From: Bacteroidota bacterium
Lineage (GTDB): Bacteria > Bacteroidota > Bacteroidia > Chitinophagales > Chitinophagaceae
DNA: 64,000 nt
Reading direction: 5' to 3'
NCBI GenBank assembly: GCA_030706735.1
Contig: JAUZNZ010000011.1
Coordinates: 1 to 64,000, forward strand
Shown: in pieces, positions 8,149-17,047 of the stretch
How positions within the stretch are numbered: the stretch's first letter is position 1
Layout: each line of letters opens with the position of its first letter
Made by a program: the position numbers and the translations under genes
Notes under the pieces: generated by a model
Told to the model about the DNA's origin: nothing
The model's database searches: none
What the model saw: only the letters and a program-made list of their open reading frames with translations

Positions 8149-8973
8149 TTATTTCTTCCCATGGAAAAATCCCAGTTGTCCCAGGATGTCCCGGAGGATC
8201 CGCATGCGAACGGGCTGCAGGTCCATACTCCGGTCTAAGGATTCCAGGTTCAAAACGAAGAAATAAGGATGCTTATTCTCTTCGATCCATCCGACTATCC
8301 ATCCAATGGAATGCCCTTCCCGGGTATATCCCCAGCCCGTCTTATAGCTTAACTTATAATTAGCATTGTTCTCCATGAGCATCATATCCCGGACGATCCG
8401 CTGGGAGCGAGGGAAAAAGGGGAGTTGGTCGAAGTAGAGCCGCTTGACAAGGCCGAGTTCCTCGTCGGCTGTGATCTTAAGGCGATCGTTCAGCCAGAAG
8501 CTGTCGATGGGGCCGCTGATGTCCCTGTTCCCATAGCCGAGGGAATCGATCCATTTTTTCATCGTGTCCTTCCCGATGCGCCTGGCAAGCTCCTGGTACC
8601 AGTTGACGCAGGATCGCTGAAAGGCGTCCCGCATAGTCATGTCCTGTTCGCATTCGGTCCTGCCGGTCGTTACGTGATCCCAGGGTATGACCGTCGTCTC
8701 GTCCTTGACCAGGCCAGTCTGGATCCCGATCAGCGAATTCACGATCTTAAACGTGGAAGCAGGCAGGTAGGCGCTGTCACGATAGCGGCGGAGGTTGTAA
8801 ATGGTGAACTGGCCCTGATCGTTGTCCAGGAGGGCGAAGCATCCGTTCACGCCCGCGGAATCGAAAACCTTTTTCAGGCTATTGTCCTCGTTCACATTGT
8901 TGTGCGAGCAGGCGGCGAAAAAAAAAGGAATGACCAGTGAGAGCAAAAAGAACCTGAGGGCAAGCCTTGGCAT
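8149..8973 (-). CDS. Class D (OXA-type) serine beta-lactamase or related PBP-like protein
   Basis: 274 residues. A lipoprotein-type signal ends FFFAAC with Cys22. The class D motifs are all present and in order: S73-TFK (PASTFK), S121-CV, Y147-GN, the FWL block near 159-161, and K211-TG followed by WGYTREG. Members hydrolyse beta-lactams in the periplasm through an active-site serine and a carboxylated lysine. The lysine environment (STFK) is intact, so activity is plausible, though chromosomal members may have cell-wall roles. It has its own TAnnTTTG element at 8991-8998, and batB begins 17 bp after its stop, so the two may be co-transcribed. Confidence 0.9.
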   Translation of the reverse strand: MPRLALRFFLLSLVIPFFFAACSHNNVNEDNSLKKVFDSAGVNGCFALLDNDQGQFTIYNLRRYRDSAYLPASTFKIVNSLIGIQTGLVKDETTVIPWDHVTTGRTECEQDMTMRDAFQRSCVNWYQELARRIGKDTMKKWIDSLGYGNRDISGPIDSFWLNDRLKITADEELGLVKRLYFDQLPFFPRSQRIVRDMMLMENNANYKLSYKTGWGYTREGHSIGWIVGWIEENKHPYFFVLNLESLDRSMDLQPVRMRILRDILGQLGFFHGKK

Positions 8974-8990
8974 GTTCGGAAAATTTTTTG

Positions 8991-8998
8991 CAAAAATA
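8991..8998 (-). promoter_or_regulatory. TAnnTTTG -7 element before class D beta-lactamase
   Basis: Minus-strand reading TATTTTTG, exact consensus, 17 bases before the ATG at 8973. It probably starts the transcript that runs through batB and batC. Confidence 0.55.
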
Positions 8999-9024
8999 AG
9001 GAATCGGGCCCCTGCGATAACCAG

Positions 9025-10644
9025 CTATTCCTTCGGCAGGTTATATTGCCTGATCAGGCGCAGCGTGACGCCGTTGGTCCATCCGAAACCATCCTGGCCG
9101 GCATATTCGCCACCTCCCGCCGGCTTATTGATGTCGGCAACGTTGTATTTTTCCATAAGCTTGCCGGTCTCCTTGTATACTTTTTCAACGAGCCTGACCC
9201 AGCGGGCCGCAATATCCGCGGCGAGTTCCTTTTGTCCGCAACGGTCGAGGCCCCAGATCGTCATCCATTCGAGGGGAGCCCAGCCATTGGGCGCATCCCA
9301 TTGTTCACCGGTATCGAATTCCGTGGTGGCGACGCCCCCCGGATCCAATAATTTTTGCCGGATGACGGCGGCGACCTTTTTCCCCAGGAAGCTCATATAA
9401 TCAGGATGCTCATTAACGAAGCAGAAGGGGTACATGCCGGCAGGGCTGATATGATTACTTTGTTTATGAGTGCGAAAATTATAGTCAGTGTAAAAATTGC
9501 GACTCTTGTTCCAGAAATATTTGTCGATCCGCTCGCCTCTTTTACCGGCCGCCTTGCGGTATTGGCCCGCCACGCTGTCTTCCTTATTCATGAGCTTCGC
9601 CTTGGCGATGGATACTTCGAGATGATACATGAGGGCGTTCAGGTCGACCGGGAGAAAATCGGTCGTATGGATCGTGCGCAGGTTCTGCTGATCGGCGAAC
9701 CAGCGGCTGCTGAAATCGATGCCGCTTTCCGCGGCGGCGCGGAGGTGGGCATACATTTCGATCTTGTTCCTGCCTGATTTCTCGGCCGTCAGTACGTCTT
9801 CACGCCAGCTCTCCGGCCGGGGCGTCGGGACGTCGTCCCAGTACCGGTTTAGAATGGCGCCATCCTTCAATTTGACGATGCGGCGATAGGCCTGGCCCGG
9901 CTTGATCTTGTCGGCGCCCTCCATCCAGAACTGGTATTCCTTTTCCATGGCGGGCAGGAATTCCTGGAATATACTGTCCCCCTTTACTTCAGCGAGGAGT
10001 TCCACCATCACCGAAAAGAATGGCGGCTGTGAACGGCCCAGGTAGTAGCTGCGGTTGCCGTTGGGGATATGTCCGTAGGTATTGATAAGATAGGCGAAGT
10101 TCCTGACCATATCGTCGATCATCTCTATCTCCCCGCTCTCTTTTAAGCCGAGCATGGTAAAATAGGAATCCCAGTAATACACTTCCCGAAAACGGCCGCC
10201 GGGGACGATGTAGGGGTACGGCAGGGGGAGCAGGGAACTACCTTCGACGGACTTATCCGGATTGCGCTTGAGAACCGGCCAGAGGTTCTTTATGTGCGTG
10301 ACGACGTCTTCGGAGGTATTCGTCTTGTAATTGGAATGTTCGCTGGCGCTGCCGGGGATCTCGAAATTGTCCTCCACGAACTTCTTCAGCTCGAATCCCG
10401 GGTGGGATTTTGCGGCTTCATAGTCGGCCACGATCTCGGCGGGCTTGCGTTTGGGGATGCAGTCGGCGAAGGTCTTGCCGTCCGCAAACACCTTGTCCAT
10501 CTGCACGTCCCGGAAGAGGACGCCGTAGATCTTGTCGGGCGGCAATACGGTGGGCTGCGTGGTCTGCTGACCGAAGGACGATCCGGCCACGAAGAATGCG
10601 AGGAGCAGGAAAAGGAGACGTTGTCTCATATCAGATCGATTCAT
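9025..10644 (-). CDS. treA: Periplasmic alpha,alpha-trehalase, GH37
   Basis: Hydrolyses trehalose to two glucose. Both GH37 signatures are present: PGGRFREVYYWDSY (P148-Y161) and QWDAPNGWAP (from Q448). The N-terminus RQRLLFLLLAFFVAGSSFGQ is a signal peptide, so it acts in the periplasm. The ATG at 10644 is used as start; a TTG two codons upstream and an ATG at 10629 are alternatives. Length (539 aa) fits the family. Glucose released here could be fed to the glucokinase at 24498, though that gene is far away and the link is only metabolic. A terminator-like hairpin lies directly upstream, separating it from the haloperoxidase-like gene. Confidence 0.95.
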   Translation of the reverse strand: MNRSDMRQRLLFLLLAFFVAGSSFGQQTTQPTVLPPDKIYGVLFRDVQMDKVFADGKTFADCIPKRKPAEIVADYEAAKSHPGFELKKFVEDNFEIPGSASEHSNYKTNTSEDVVTHIKNLWPVLKRNPDKSVEGSSLLPLPYPYIVPGGRFREVYYWDSYFTMLGLKESGEIEMIDDMVRNFAYLINTYGHIPNGNRSYYLGRSQPPFFSVMVELLAEVKGDSIFQEFLPAMEKEYQFWMEGADKIKPGQAYRRIVKLKDGAILNRYWDDVPTPRPESWREDVLTAEKSGRNKIEMYAHLRAAAESGIDFSSRWFADQQNLRTIHTTDFLPVDLNALMYHLEVSIAKAKLMNKEDSVAGQYRKAAGKRGERIDKYFWNKSRNFYTDYNFRTHKQSNHISPAGMYPFCFVNEHPDYMSFLGKKVAAVIRQKLLDPGGVATTEFDTGEQWDAPNGWAPLEWMTIWGLDRCGQKELAADIAARWVRLVEKVYKETGKLMEKYNVADINKPAGGGEYAGQDGFGWTNGVTLRLIRQYNLPKE

Positions 10645-10659
10645 ACTCAAATGTATGAA

Positions 10660-10696
10660 TTAAAAAAAAAGCCCCGCGAAGAATCGCAGCGCTTTT
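10660..10696 (-). terminator. Rho-independent terminator after the PAP2/haloperoxidase gene
   Basis: On the minus strand a two-part stem (AAGC paired with GCTT, then GCG paired with CGC, loop ATTCTT) runs into nine consecutive T. It lies between the haloperoxidase-like gene stop at 10738 and the trehalase start. Confidence 0.6.
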
Positions 10697-10737
10697 ACTT
10701 TTGCTTTTACTTATGATCCTAAATGAAAAAAAAGAGT

Positions 10738-12294
10738 TTATTCGGCGCCATCTGTCGTGGCCCGTTGAATCGCAAAATTACCTACTCCCTGTCCCACCGT
10801 CAGGCCGGTTGAACAGTCCGTCCGATAGTGGATCCCTCCGATGACGCGCGAATTGGATGCCTCCTGTGCCATCGACATATAGGCCGACGCCCGTTCGGGA
10901 ACGATATGCCCGAGGATGGCAGCGGCTGCCCCGCTGAACGTCGAATGGCCCGATATGTAGGAGGGGAAATTGGGCACACCCGTCAACGTTTTGATCTGCC
11001 CGTTCAATTGGGAGGGCCTGGGGTTGAAATAATGGTATTTGACATCCCAGCATACGATCGCAGCATCCATTTCGGCCATATTCAGGAGAGCGAAATTGCG
11101 GGCCCATCTGACTTCGCTAAAATTCTTCTTGATGAAATCTTCGGCGGCGATGGCGTCCCAGTGACCGGGAGGGGTATAGGTCCCGACCCCGTCGGCCCAG
11201 AATTGAACGATACGCATTTGTTCGCGGGAGGGGGTTTTGACGAGGTTATACACTTCCGAGGTCGCCGATTGCATATCGGCGCTATTGGTGGATGGAGGCG
11301 GTCCGGGCCGGAGGGCCACCACGTGAGCGGAATCGACCAGGAATCCTTTTACTTTTCCAAACAGGGGCAGCATCGGGGGTCGTGAGGGAGCGTCAAGGCT
11401 GAGCCAGGGGGTTTGCCCGGCCGCCTGGGCCTGGGTGGCAAAATTCGCCCAATCGGTGGGGGTGCCGACGGCTTTGCCGGCATTGTCCGCCCGGCCCCTG
11501 GCGATGAATGCCTGAGCCACCTGCCTGCCGAGCGCTTCTCCCGCAGTAATATCGCTACGCGTTGCCGCGCCAGACTCGATCGCAGCCAGTTCGGCCTCCT
11601 GCAGTTTCGCTTCGACGCTTGCGATCTCGTCAGGGTAGAGCAGCTTCATCATCTCGGCTGAAACGCCTGCCAGTACAGCTGCTTCCGACGGATAGGAAGG
11701 CAGGGTTGTCTTGTTGGCATAGGCCTTGATGCTGGAGTCCACCATATAGGGCGCTGGCCGGTTATACTGTTGTTTATAATGCCAGCAAGCCACGAGGGCG
11801 TCGTATTGGGCCGCGCTTACGTATGCAAAGGCGCGTGCAGCATAAGGAGGATTTGAAAATGGAAAATAGGGGTAGGCGAATGGATTGGTCGAGCTGGGAA
11901 TGGGATAGCTGCCATCGGCATTCTGGTAGGGCGGCACATTGTATTTTGCCGTCAGACTACGCATGATCTCGTTCCAGCGAAGCACGCCGCCGGCACTCCA
12001 ATATCTGATCTTACCGAGTTCATCGCCGCTGAGCTTTTTTTGATATCCTTTGATCTCGAAGAGGTCTGCCAGGTAGCCCGTGGAACTGGTCGCCGCCGGC
12101 GCGACTACCGGGAATGTATCGGGGCGGGAAAGCAGTACCAGTTTCCAGTTGCCCGCATTCAGGTCCTGATTGGCGGGGTTAAGGGGAGCCAGGTTGGCCG
12201 TACGGTCGGAGACGCTCTTATTGCACGCGACCGTGGCGCAGATGGCTATGGCCAGGATCAACAGCCGCCGGAAAGTAATTGATTGGATTCGCAT
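10738..12294 (-). CDS. Vanadium-dependent haloperoxidase / PAP2-type acid phosphatase lipoprotein
   Basis: 518 residues from the ATG at 12294; a longer upstream frame lacks a signal and overlaps the next gene. The signal ends with lipobox TVAC (Cys24), so it is lipid-anchored. The C-terminus has the vanadate/phosphate-binding triad typical of vanadium haloperoxidases and PAP2 enzymes: KYHYFNPRP, FPSYISGHSTF, and SRVIGGIHYRTD. The long helical N-terminal half also matches the vanadium-haloperoxidase layout better than small PAP2 phosphatases. Whether it halogenates or dephosphorylates cannot be settled from sequence. Its start is one base from the stop of the barrel gene upstream (12296), so the two are co-translated. 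Confidence 0.88.
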   Translation of the reverse strand: MRIQSITFRRLLILAIAICATVACNKSVSDRTANLAPLNPANQDLNAGNWKLVLLSRPDTFPVVAPAATSSTGYLADLFEIKGYQKKLSGDELGKIRYWSAGGVLRWNEIMRSLTAKYNVPPYQNADGSYPIPSSTNPFAYPYFPFSNPPYAARAFAYVSAAQYDALVACWHYKQQYNRPAPYMVDSSIKAYANKTTLPSYPSEAAVLAGVSAEMMKLLYPDEIASVEAKLQEAELAAIESGAATRSDITAGEALGRQVAQAFIARGRADNAGKAVGTPTDWANFATQAQAAGQTPWLSLDAPSRPPMLPLFGKVKGFLVDSAHVVALRPGPPPSTNSADMQSATSEVYNLVKTPSREQMRIVQFWADGVGTYTPPGHWDAIAAEDFIKKNFSEVRWARNFALLNMAEMDAAIVCWDVKYHYFNPRPSQLNGQIKTLTGVPNFPSYISGHSTFSGAAAAILGHIVPERASAYMSMAQEASNSRVIGGIHYRTDCSTGLTVGQGVGNFAIQRATTDGAE

Positions 12295-12295
12295 A

Positions 12296-13267
12296 TCAGT
12301 TCGTTTTATTGTTGTGGAGAGATGAGGCGCGCTTTTTTGCTCTGGCATGGGTGAAATCCACGATATAGAAGGCCCCGATATCGAACATGGTCGACTGGCC
12401 CACATTGCGGCCGGCGACTGTATAGCTGCCGCCGCCGACGATGGACAGCTGTTCGAATCCCTTGATGTAATATTTAAATGCTCCGCCCAGCATGGTGGCG
12501 TTCATCTTATTGCTTGGGAAGGGCATGTCATTCTTGCGAATGTCGAAGCCGCCGATCGTGGTCATGTTCGACAACACGGCCTCCACGACCAGGCTGTTGC
12601 TGCGGTAGCCGGTTCGAACATTCCAGGAGGTAAAATCCGGCATATCCACCTGATTGGTCAGATGTTCTTCGGTGGTGTAATACGAATTCCGGTCGATCGT
12701 GATATTGCTTCTCCAGGTATAGGTGCCCGAGGCCGTGACAAAGAACTTGCCGAGCAGGTAGTCCGCCAGGATCCTGCCGGAGAGCGTCTTGCTTTGCAGG
12801 CCGATGGAAAGGGGAAGGTAATCGGCGATATAGTTAGTGAGCGGAAGTGAACCGCCGCCGACCGCATAGAGGGAGAGTTTGCCCTCGCCGGCTCTAAACT
12901 GAAAAGCCTGCCATTTGAGCCATGCGGACAAGTCCTGAAAACCTGCCTGGCTATGCAGGGTGCCGGCCGTGGCACGGGTCTCGATATAGGGGACGCCCGC
13001 GACCAGGTTCAGCTTGTTCGTAATCCCGTAGGTGCCCATCAGGCCGAACATTTTAGTGGATACGGTTCCGATATTTTGATTAGTCCTTTTAAAGGTTCCT
13101 TCCCAGTAGTTGTTCCAACTGCTGTAGGAATACGTGCCACCGATACAGAGGTTCTTTTTCGCCATCATGATGCCGTCCTCGTCAGTTTGCGCCTTCAGCG
13201 CAGCCGGGAGGAACAGGAGCATGATGCCGGCCGGCAGGAGCTGTTTAATAAGATTCTTCATGATCAT
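12296..13267 (-). CDS. Outer-membrane beta-barrel protein, transporter-like
   Basis: 323 residues with a signal peptide (KQLLPAGIMLLFLPAALKAQ). The rest is a string of amphipathic strands with aromatic ends (GGTYSYSSWNNYWEG, GTYGITNKLNLVAGVPYI, FFVTASGTYTWRSN, WNVRTGYRSNSLVVEAVLSNM), typical of the meta-degradation/OmpW-like transporter barrels of this phylum. The C-terminus is not the usual terminal Phe but a basic tail (ARAKKRASSLHNNKTN). It directly precedes the PAP2/haloperoxidase gene and follows the MetE-core gene. No substrate can be assigned. Confidence 0.75.
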   Translation of the reverse strand: MIMKNLIKQLLPAGIMLLFLPAALKAQTDEDGIMMAKKNLCIGGTYSYSSWNNYWEGTFKRTNQNIGTVSTKMFGLMGTYGITNKLNLVAGVPYIETRATAGTLHSQAGFQDLSAWLKWQAFQFRAGEGKLSLYAVGGGSLPLTNYIADYLPLSIGLQSKTLSGRILADYLLGKFFVTASGTYTWRSNITIDRNSYYTTEEHLTNQVDMPDFTSWNVRTGYRSNSLVVEAVLSNMTTIGGFDIRKNDMPFPSNKMNATMLGGAFKYYIKGFEQLSIVGGGSYTVAGRNVGQSTMFDIGAFYIVDFTHARAKKRASSLHNNKTN

Positions 13268-13326
13268 AAGCTTTACGTTTGGTTGGTTATATTAGGCAAT
13301 ACGGTTAAGGTCATAGATTTTACTTT

Positions 13327-14406
13327 TTATAGGGCCACCTGTCGTTTATCCAGTGCGACCTCAGCCAGGCGGGTGCCTTCGACCCTCGCCCTGATCTTGG
13401 CAAAAGCGATATCGCGGCTGGTCGACAAGTCATCGGCAAACGGCGAAAAGCCGCAATCATCCGTAGTCCCTAATTGACTTAGGGGTACGAACTCCGCTGC
13501 CTCCAGGATAAGATCGCGGACCTCTTCAGGAGATTCGATCCGGGGATCCAACACATCCGTCACGCCGAGGAAAACACGTTGCCCTGGCCTCAGCGATCCC
13601 TTCAGCGCTTCCAGGACGCTGCGTTTATCTTTTTCACTGGCATATTGGAGGTAAAAATTGCCGGCATTCAATTCGAACAATAAGGGCAATAATTCCGCAT
13701 AGGCAATATCGGCGCTATGCGTGGAGTCGTGATCTCCGCCTGGGCAGGAGTGCACGCCGATGGATTTACGTTCGGCCTCCGTGAAGCGCGACAATACGCG
13801 GTTATTGAGGTCTATGAAGGAGCGCAACAATCCTTTTCCCGGATCAAGCTTTAAGGAAAGACGGGCTTCCGTAAAGTCGATTTGCACATTGTGGGCGCCG
13901 GCTGTCAGGCAGTCGCGGATGTCCTTCTCCTGCTCATCCAGCAGGTCGGCGATAAAGGCCTCGACAGGATAGTCCGGTATGCCTTCAGCCGGATAGAGGA
14001 GGCTCAGCGCCGATGCGGAAATGACAGCCTGTTTGACCGGCAGGTCAGTAAGACTGCGCGCAGTCCTCAAAAAATCAGCGGCATGCAGACGATAGCGAAA
14101 GGGGCCAGCCGTTAGCCTGGGCAACTGACGGGTATGCCCGTCTGCGAAAGGGATCACTACCCCATTCGGGTCTAGTTGTTCCATGCCATGAATGGGATAG
14201 GTCGCAAAGCTGGGCTTGGTCTGTTCACCGTCCGTGATCACCGGAGAACCTGTCGACTCCAATCGTTTGATGGTGTCATGTAAGGCTTTCCGGTAAAGAA
14301 TATCCAGTTCCCGGGGCCCGATGTCGCCCGCCGCAAAAGCGTTCATGCCTTCGACCAGCTCTGCCGGCCGGGGGATGCTGCCTATTGGTTCTGTGAGGAT
14401 CTGCAT
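13327..14406 (-). CDS. MetE-core (cobalamin-independent methionine synthase C-terminal) family protein
   Basis: 359 residues, cytoplasmic. It aligns by motif to the catalytic half of MetE: EPIGSIPRP at the start, VITDGEQTKPSFATYP, the zinc-ligand block GVHSCPGGDHDS (His and Cys), and the late cysteine in TTDDCGFSPF. It lacks the N-terminal half of true MetE (about 750 aa), so it belongs to the short core-MetE group. Those act in methyl transfer with methylcobalamin-linked or other donors in some organisms; the donor here is unknown. It lies between two outer-membrane barrel genes with no methionine genes nearby. Confidence 0.85.
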   Translation of the reverse strand: MQILTEPIGSIPRPAELVEGMNAFAAGDIGPRELDILYRKALHDTIKRLESTGSPVITDGEQTKPSFATYPIHGMEQLDPNGVVIPFADGHTRQLPRLTAGPFRYRLHAADFLRTARSLTDLPVKQAVISASALSLLYPAEGIPDYPVEAFIADLLDEQEKDIRDCLTAGAHNVQIDFTEARLSLKLDPGKGLLRSFIDLNNRVLSRFTEAERKSIGVHSCPGGDHDSTHSADIAYAELLPLLFELNAGNFYLQYASEKDKRSVLEALKGSLRPGQRVFLGVTDVLDPRIESPEEVRDLILEAAEFVPLSQLGTTDDCGFSPFADDLSTSRDIAFAKIRARVEGTRLAEVALDKRQVAL

Positions 14407-14443
14407 AGCTGCTGTTTTACCATTTGATCGAAAAAAATATTCA

Positions 14444-15547
14444 TCAGAACCTGAACGTAGCCCCTACATTGATCACGTAATCCGCGAAGGCTGCGTCACC
14501 TTGCGTAAATTTTCCCGTGAGGGCTGTCGATATCTTGTCCGGTACACTTTGCGTACGATCACGCACCAGCGCAACAGGTACAAAAAGGTACAGGGTCGTT
14601 TTTGCTTTAGTATAGGAAATGCCGGGCTCCGCGTCGATGATGTAGCCAGGCCTGCGGAAGCCATCGCTGCCGCCTACCAGGTCATGAACAGGCAGACATT
14701 CTTCGCGTACACCGGCGGAGAAAGTAAAGCTCTTGACCATGTAGTCAAAACCTATCCTCGCCATCAGTTGGTCGGGAACGCTCATCACGTTGCTGCCATT
14801 GGCGACGCTCGAGGCAGAAGGAGTCGGCGAATGATAATTGTTCGTACCATTCTGGTCGCGGGGGCTGATCAGGTAATACCAGTTGCCATATACGCTGAAC
14901 TTCGGCGACAGATTATAGAATGCATTTATTTCCGTGGTGATGCCGGTGCCGCCATCGCCAAGCTGGATCGACTGATCGACGGGGCCGTATTGCCTGGTCG
15001 TATCGCTGGTCTGGAAATAATCCTGGTAATTGTATGCGCCGGTCGGCAGTTTAAGGCCCAGACCGACCTGGATATTTCCTCTCGGAGACCTGGTTGGGTT
15101 TATCACCCAGGCATATGCGGCAAAGCGAATATCGCCGATGCCGAAGGAATGCGTGGCAAAGCGGTGCAATACGTTGTCCTGGGTATAGGTCTGGGAACGC
15201 ATATTGTCCAGGATGGGCATGTCTACCATGATCGACCACCTGGCATTGAGGTGGCGAACCAGGTTGAGGTCCATGGTGTAGGAATGATTGATGACCTCGT
15301 TGCCGAGTGTCTGGCGCTGTTTCTGTTCGGCAAGGCCGACATAGTGGCGGAAGGACCTGAAATAGCGGTTATTAACGCTGAATTCATATTTGGTTGCGGT
15401 GTCGGCCATCGCCTTTTCGGCGGCGGCGTAACCTCCGGTGCTGCGGATGGCTACGCAACCCTGCGCTTGAGCCTTTTCGACCGATGCGGTTACCATGAAC
15501 ACGGTCAGCAGGGAAAGGGACATCATAAATAAGCAGAACTTCCTCAT
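14444..15547 (-). CDS. Outer-membrane barrel protein, transporter-like
   Basis: 367 residues from the ATG at 15547; thirty further upstream codons are open but the signal peptide (RKFCLFMMSLSLLTVFMVTASVEKAQAQ) begins here. The mature part shows strands such as YEFSVNNRYFRSFRHYVG, YTMDLNLVRHLNARWSI, FGIGDIRFAAYAWVI and GLGLKLPTGAYNYQ, and it ends VINVGATFRF with a terminal aromatic residue, as expected for outer-membrane assembly. A GCVAIRSTGG segment sits just after the signal. Paralogous in type to the barrel at 12296-13267. Ligand unknown. Confidence 0.75.
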   Translation of the reverse strand: MRKFCLFMMSLSLLTVFMVTASVEKAQAQGCVAIRSTGGYAAAEKAMADTATKYEFSVNNRYFRSFRHYVGLAEQKQRQTLGNEVINHSYTMDLNLVRHLNARWSIMVDMPILDNMRSQTYTQDNVLHRFATHSFGIGDIRFAAYAWVINPTRSPRGNIQVGLGLKLPTGAYNYQDYFQTSDTTRQYGPVDQSIQLGDGGTGITTEINAFYNLSPKFSVYGNWYYLISPRDQNGTNNYHSPTPSASSVANGSNVMSVPDQLMARIGFDYMVKSFTFSAGVREECLPVHDLVGGSDGFRRPGYIIDAEPGISYTKAKTTLYLFVPVALVRDRTQSVPDKISTALTGKFTQGDAAFADYVINVGATFRF

Positions 15548-15704
15548 TTTGGTTGTATTTGGTGGTGAACTGGTTGAATAGACACTTAGATAATGTAACG
15601 GTTGCGGGATGACGGCCCGTTCATCGGTTAATGACAATCGCGAACAGCCTTACTGTTCCACGGTATGCCCTGCGTTAATTAAGAAAAAGAAAAACCCTTT
15701 TATC

Positions 15705-16349
15705 TCAGCAGTGAGCGGGTTGATCCGGCGGTTGTTCTGCCGGGGAAGAAGTAGCGGACGAAAGTGCGGCTATATAGCGGGAAGCCGTTGGCGAGTTCCC
15801 GGGCTGCGATCCATTGCCGATCGCAAAGTCGTTATTGGCTGCATAATAGTCGGAGCCGGCGGGACTCTTCGAATTATCGGAGTGAGGGCCGGCCTTTTTG
15901 CCATTGTTATGCTGCTGGAGGTCGTTTACCTGTTTGAAGAAATCATTCCTGGCGGCCTGGAGATGCATGGCCGTGTGATTCGGGATGCAGAGCATTTCCA
16001 CGGAGTCGTTATACAAGCGGCGTTTGACGAATTTGTACTGGACGCCCCCGATCTCGATCTGTCCATCGACCCGTTCGAACTGTTCGGAACTATTGTAGTA
16101 GGTCAGGTGTGCGGAAGGAACTTTGACGTCTATGAGCTGGGATTCGTCGTAGTTGTTGTTGTCGAGAGAGGCCTCCAACTGGCGGTCGGCGCGGCCTTCC
16201 AAATAGGAAGACAGCAACTGGTATCCGTACCAGTTAAAGAACAATATTCCCATCAGCAGTATTGCAGCAAGCCGTTTCAACGGGCACAAATTAGTAAATT
16301 TTGTGAAACCGAGAAGGATTTTTTGTGGAGGGCGGTTGCAATAAGGCAT
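15705..16349 (-). CDS. Membrane-anchored protein of unknown function, 214 aa
   Basis: One N-terminal transmembrane helix (LKRLAAILLMGILFFNWYGYQLL, residues about 24-47) is followed by an extracytoplasmic domain with short strands (HLTYYNSSEQFERVDGQIEIGGVQYKFVKRRLY) and a disordered Ser/Pro/Asn-rich tail from about residue 150. I do not recognise the family. Its start borders the AT-rich island that begins near 16360, so it marks the left backbone edge. Base composition of the coding part is close to the backbone genes. Confidence 0.7.
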   Translation of the reverse strand: MPYCNRPPQKILLGFTKFTNLCPLKRLAAILLMGILFFNWYGYQLLSSYLEGRADRQLEASLDNNNYDESQLIDVKVPSAHLTYYNSSEQFERVDGQIEIGGVQYKFVKRRLYNDSVEMLCIPNHTAMHLQAARNDFFKQVNDLQQHNNGKKAGPHSDNSKSPAGSDYYAANNDFAIGNGSQPGNSPTASRYIAALSSATSSPAEQPPDQPAHC

Positions 16350-16360
16350 CTATATCTAAA

Positions 16361-16579
16361 GTGGGACAAAATGAAAATCCAATAGGGGAAAGGGTTTCAA
16401 AGGATTTCACGCCTCAAAACAGGGATAAAATTGCCTTAGAAATATGCAGTTTGCTAGAAGGATTGCCCACTTTGTACGCGGAAGGGGTGCTGGATGCTGC
16501 TAAAAGCTATATCAATCGGTTCGGGTATGTAAATGTGCGGGCAATTGGCTCTGAAGCTGTTTTGCCGCGAATAAGTTAG
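16361..16579 (+). CDS. Small hypothetical protein at left edge of island
   Basis: A 72-residue frame from a GTG at 16361 (GQNENPIGERVSKDF, then a helical KIALEICSLLEGLPTLYAEGVLDAAKSYINRFGYVNV). The frame stays open upstream to 16325 but that part overlaps the start of the minus-strand gene. The helical pattern looks coding and AT content is higher than in the backbone. Its TAG overlaps the TAA of the zinc-ribbon gene tail to tail. No family recognised. Confidence 0.4.
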   Translation: MGQNENPIGERVSKDFTPQNRDKIALEICSLLEGLPTLYAEGVLDAAKSYINRFGYVNVRAIGSEAVLPRIS

Positions 16580-16800
16580 CGTAGCGTAATACCCAGTTTC
16601 TCTGCGATCTTTTCAATTACACCTCCAACGGCTATAAAATCAAATGCTGAAAGAAATGTCTTACACTTCGAACATCGCAAATAATAGTACCTGTAGGTGG
16701 ATTGTTTGCCATCGCTGGAATGAGGAACATCGTGGGTTAGTTCAAAAGTAGATGCTTCGCATTTGGGGCATTTGGTGCCACTGTAATTTGTTTGACTCAT
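16576..16800 (-). CDS. Small zinc-ribbon protein, 74 aa
   Basis: Starts at the ATG at 16800 (MSQTNYSGTKCPKCEAS). Two CxxC knuckles, CPKC near residues 11-14 and CSKC near 44-47, separated by a basic/aromatic stretch (YRYYYLRC), make a treble-clef or ribbon-type zinc fold. The C-terminus is a short helix (GVIEKIAEKLGITLR). Such small ribbons may bind nucleic acid or protein; the function is unknown. A longer frame upstream exists but codes for low-complexity sequence antisense to the gene at 16835, so it is not used. Confidence 0.65.
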   Translation of the reverse strand: MSQTNYSGTKCPKCEASTFELTHDVPHSSDGKQSTYRYYYLRCSKCKTFLSAFDFIAVGGVIEKIAEKLGITLR

Positions 16801-16834
16801 ATTATAAGATTTAATTAAATAAATATAACCAATT

Positions 16835-17047
16835 ATGGCTGATATACTATCTAATAAGGGACAAGGATTGGAGGGTTGTTTTTCAAGACAATATGAAAAA
16901 AAAGAGGAAGAAAAAGAAGCCAAGAGCAATACCCAGTGGGTACAGGATTCCGATAAGTTCCTTAAAAAGCTGGAAGAATTGGAAGGGATGCCTATAGTAA
17001 GCCTCTTTCTTTCCGAAGGAGAACGGACAGTCCGGCAAGTTCCATAA
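16835..17047 (+). CDS. Small charged hypothetical protein, 70 aa
   Basis: Frame MADILSNKGQGLEGC, then a strongly charged helix (YEKKEEEKEAKSN) and a second amphipathic helix (SDKFLKKLEELEGMPIVSLFL). It is divergent from the zinc-ribbon gene, with a 34-bp AT-rich gap between the starts. Its last 56 bases overlap the 3' end of the minus-strand gene ending at 16992. It could be a chance frame, but the helix pattern and spacing favour a gene. Confidence 0.4.
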   Translation: MADILSNKGQGLEGCFSRQYEKKEEEKEAKSNTQWVQDSDKFLKKLEELEGMPIVSLFLSEGERTVRQVP

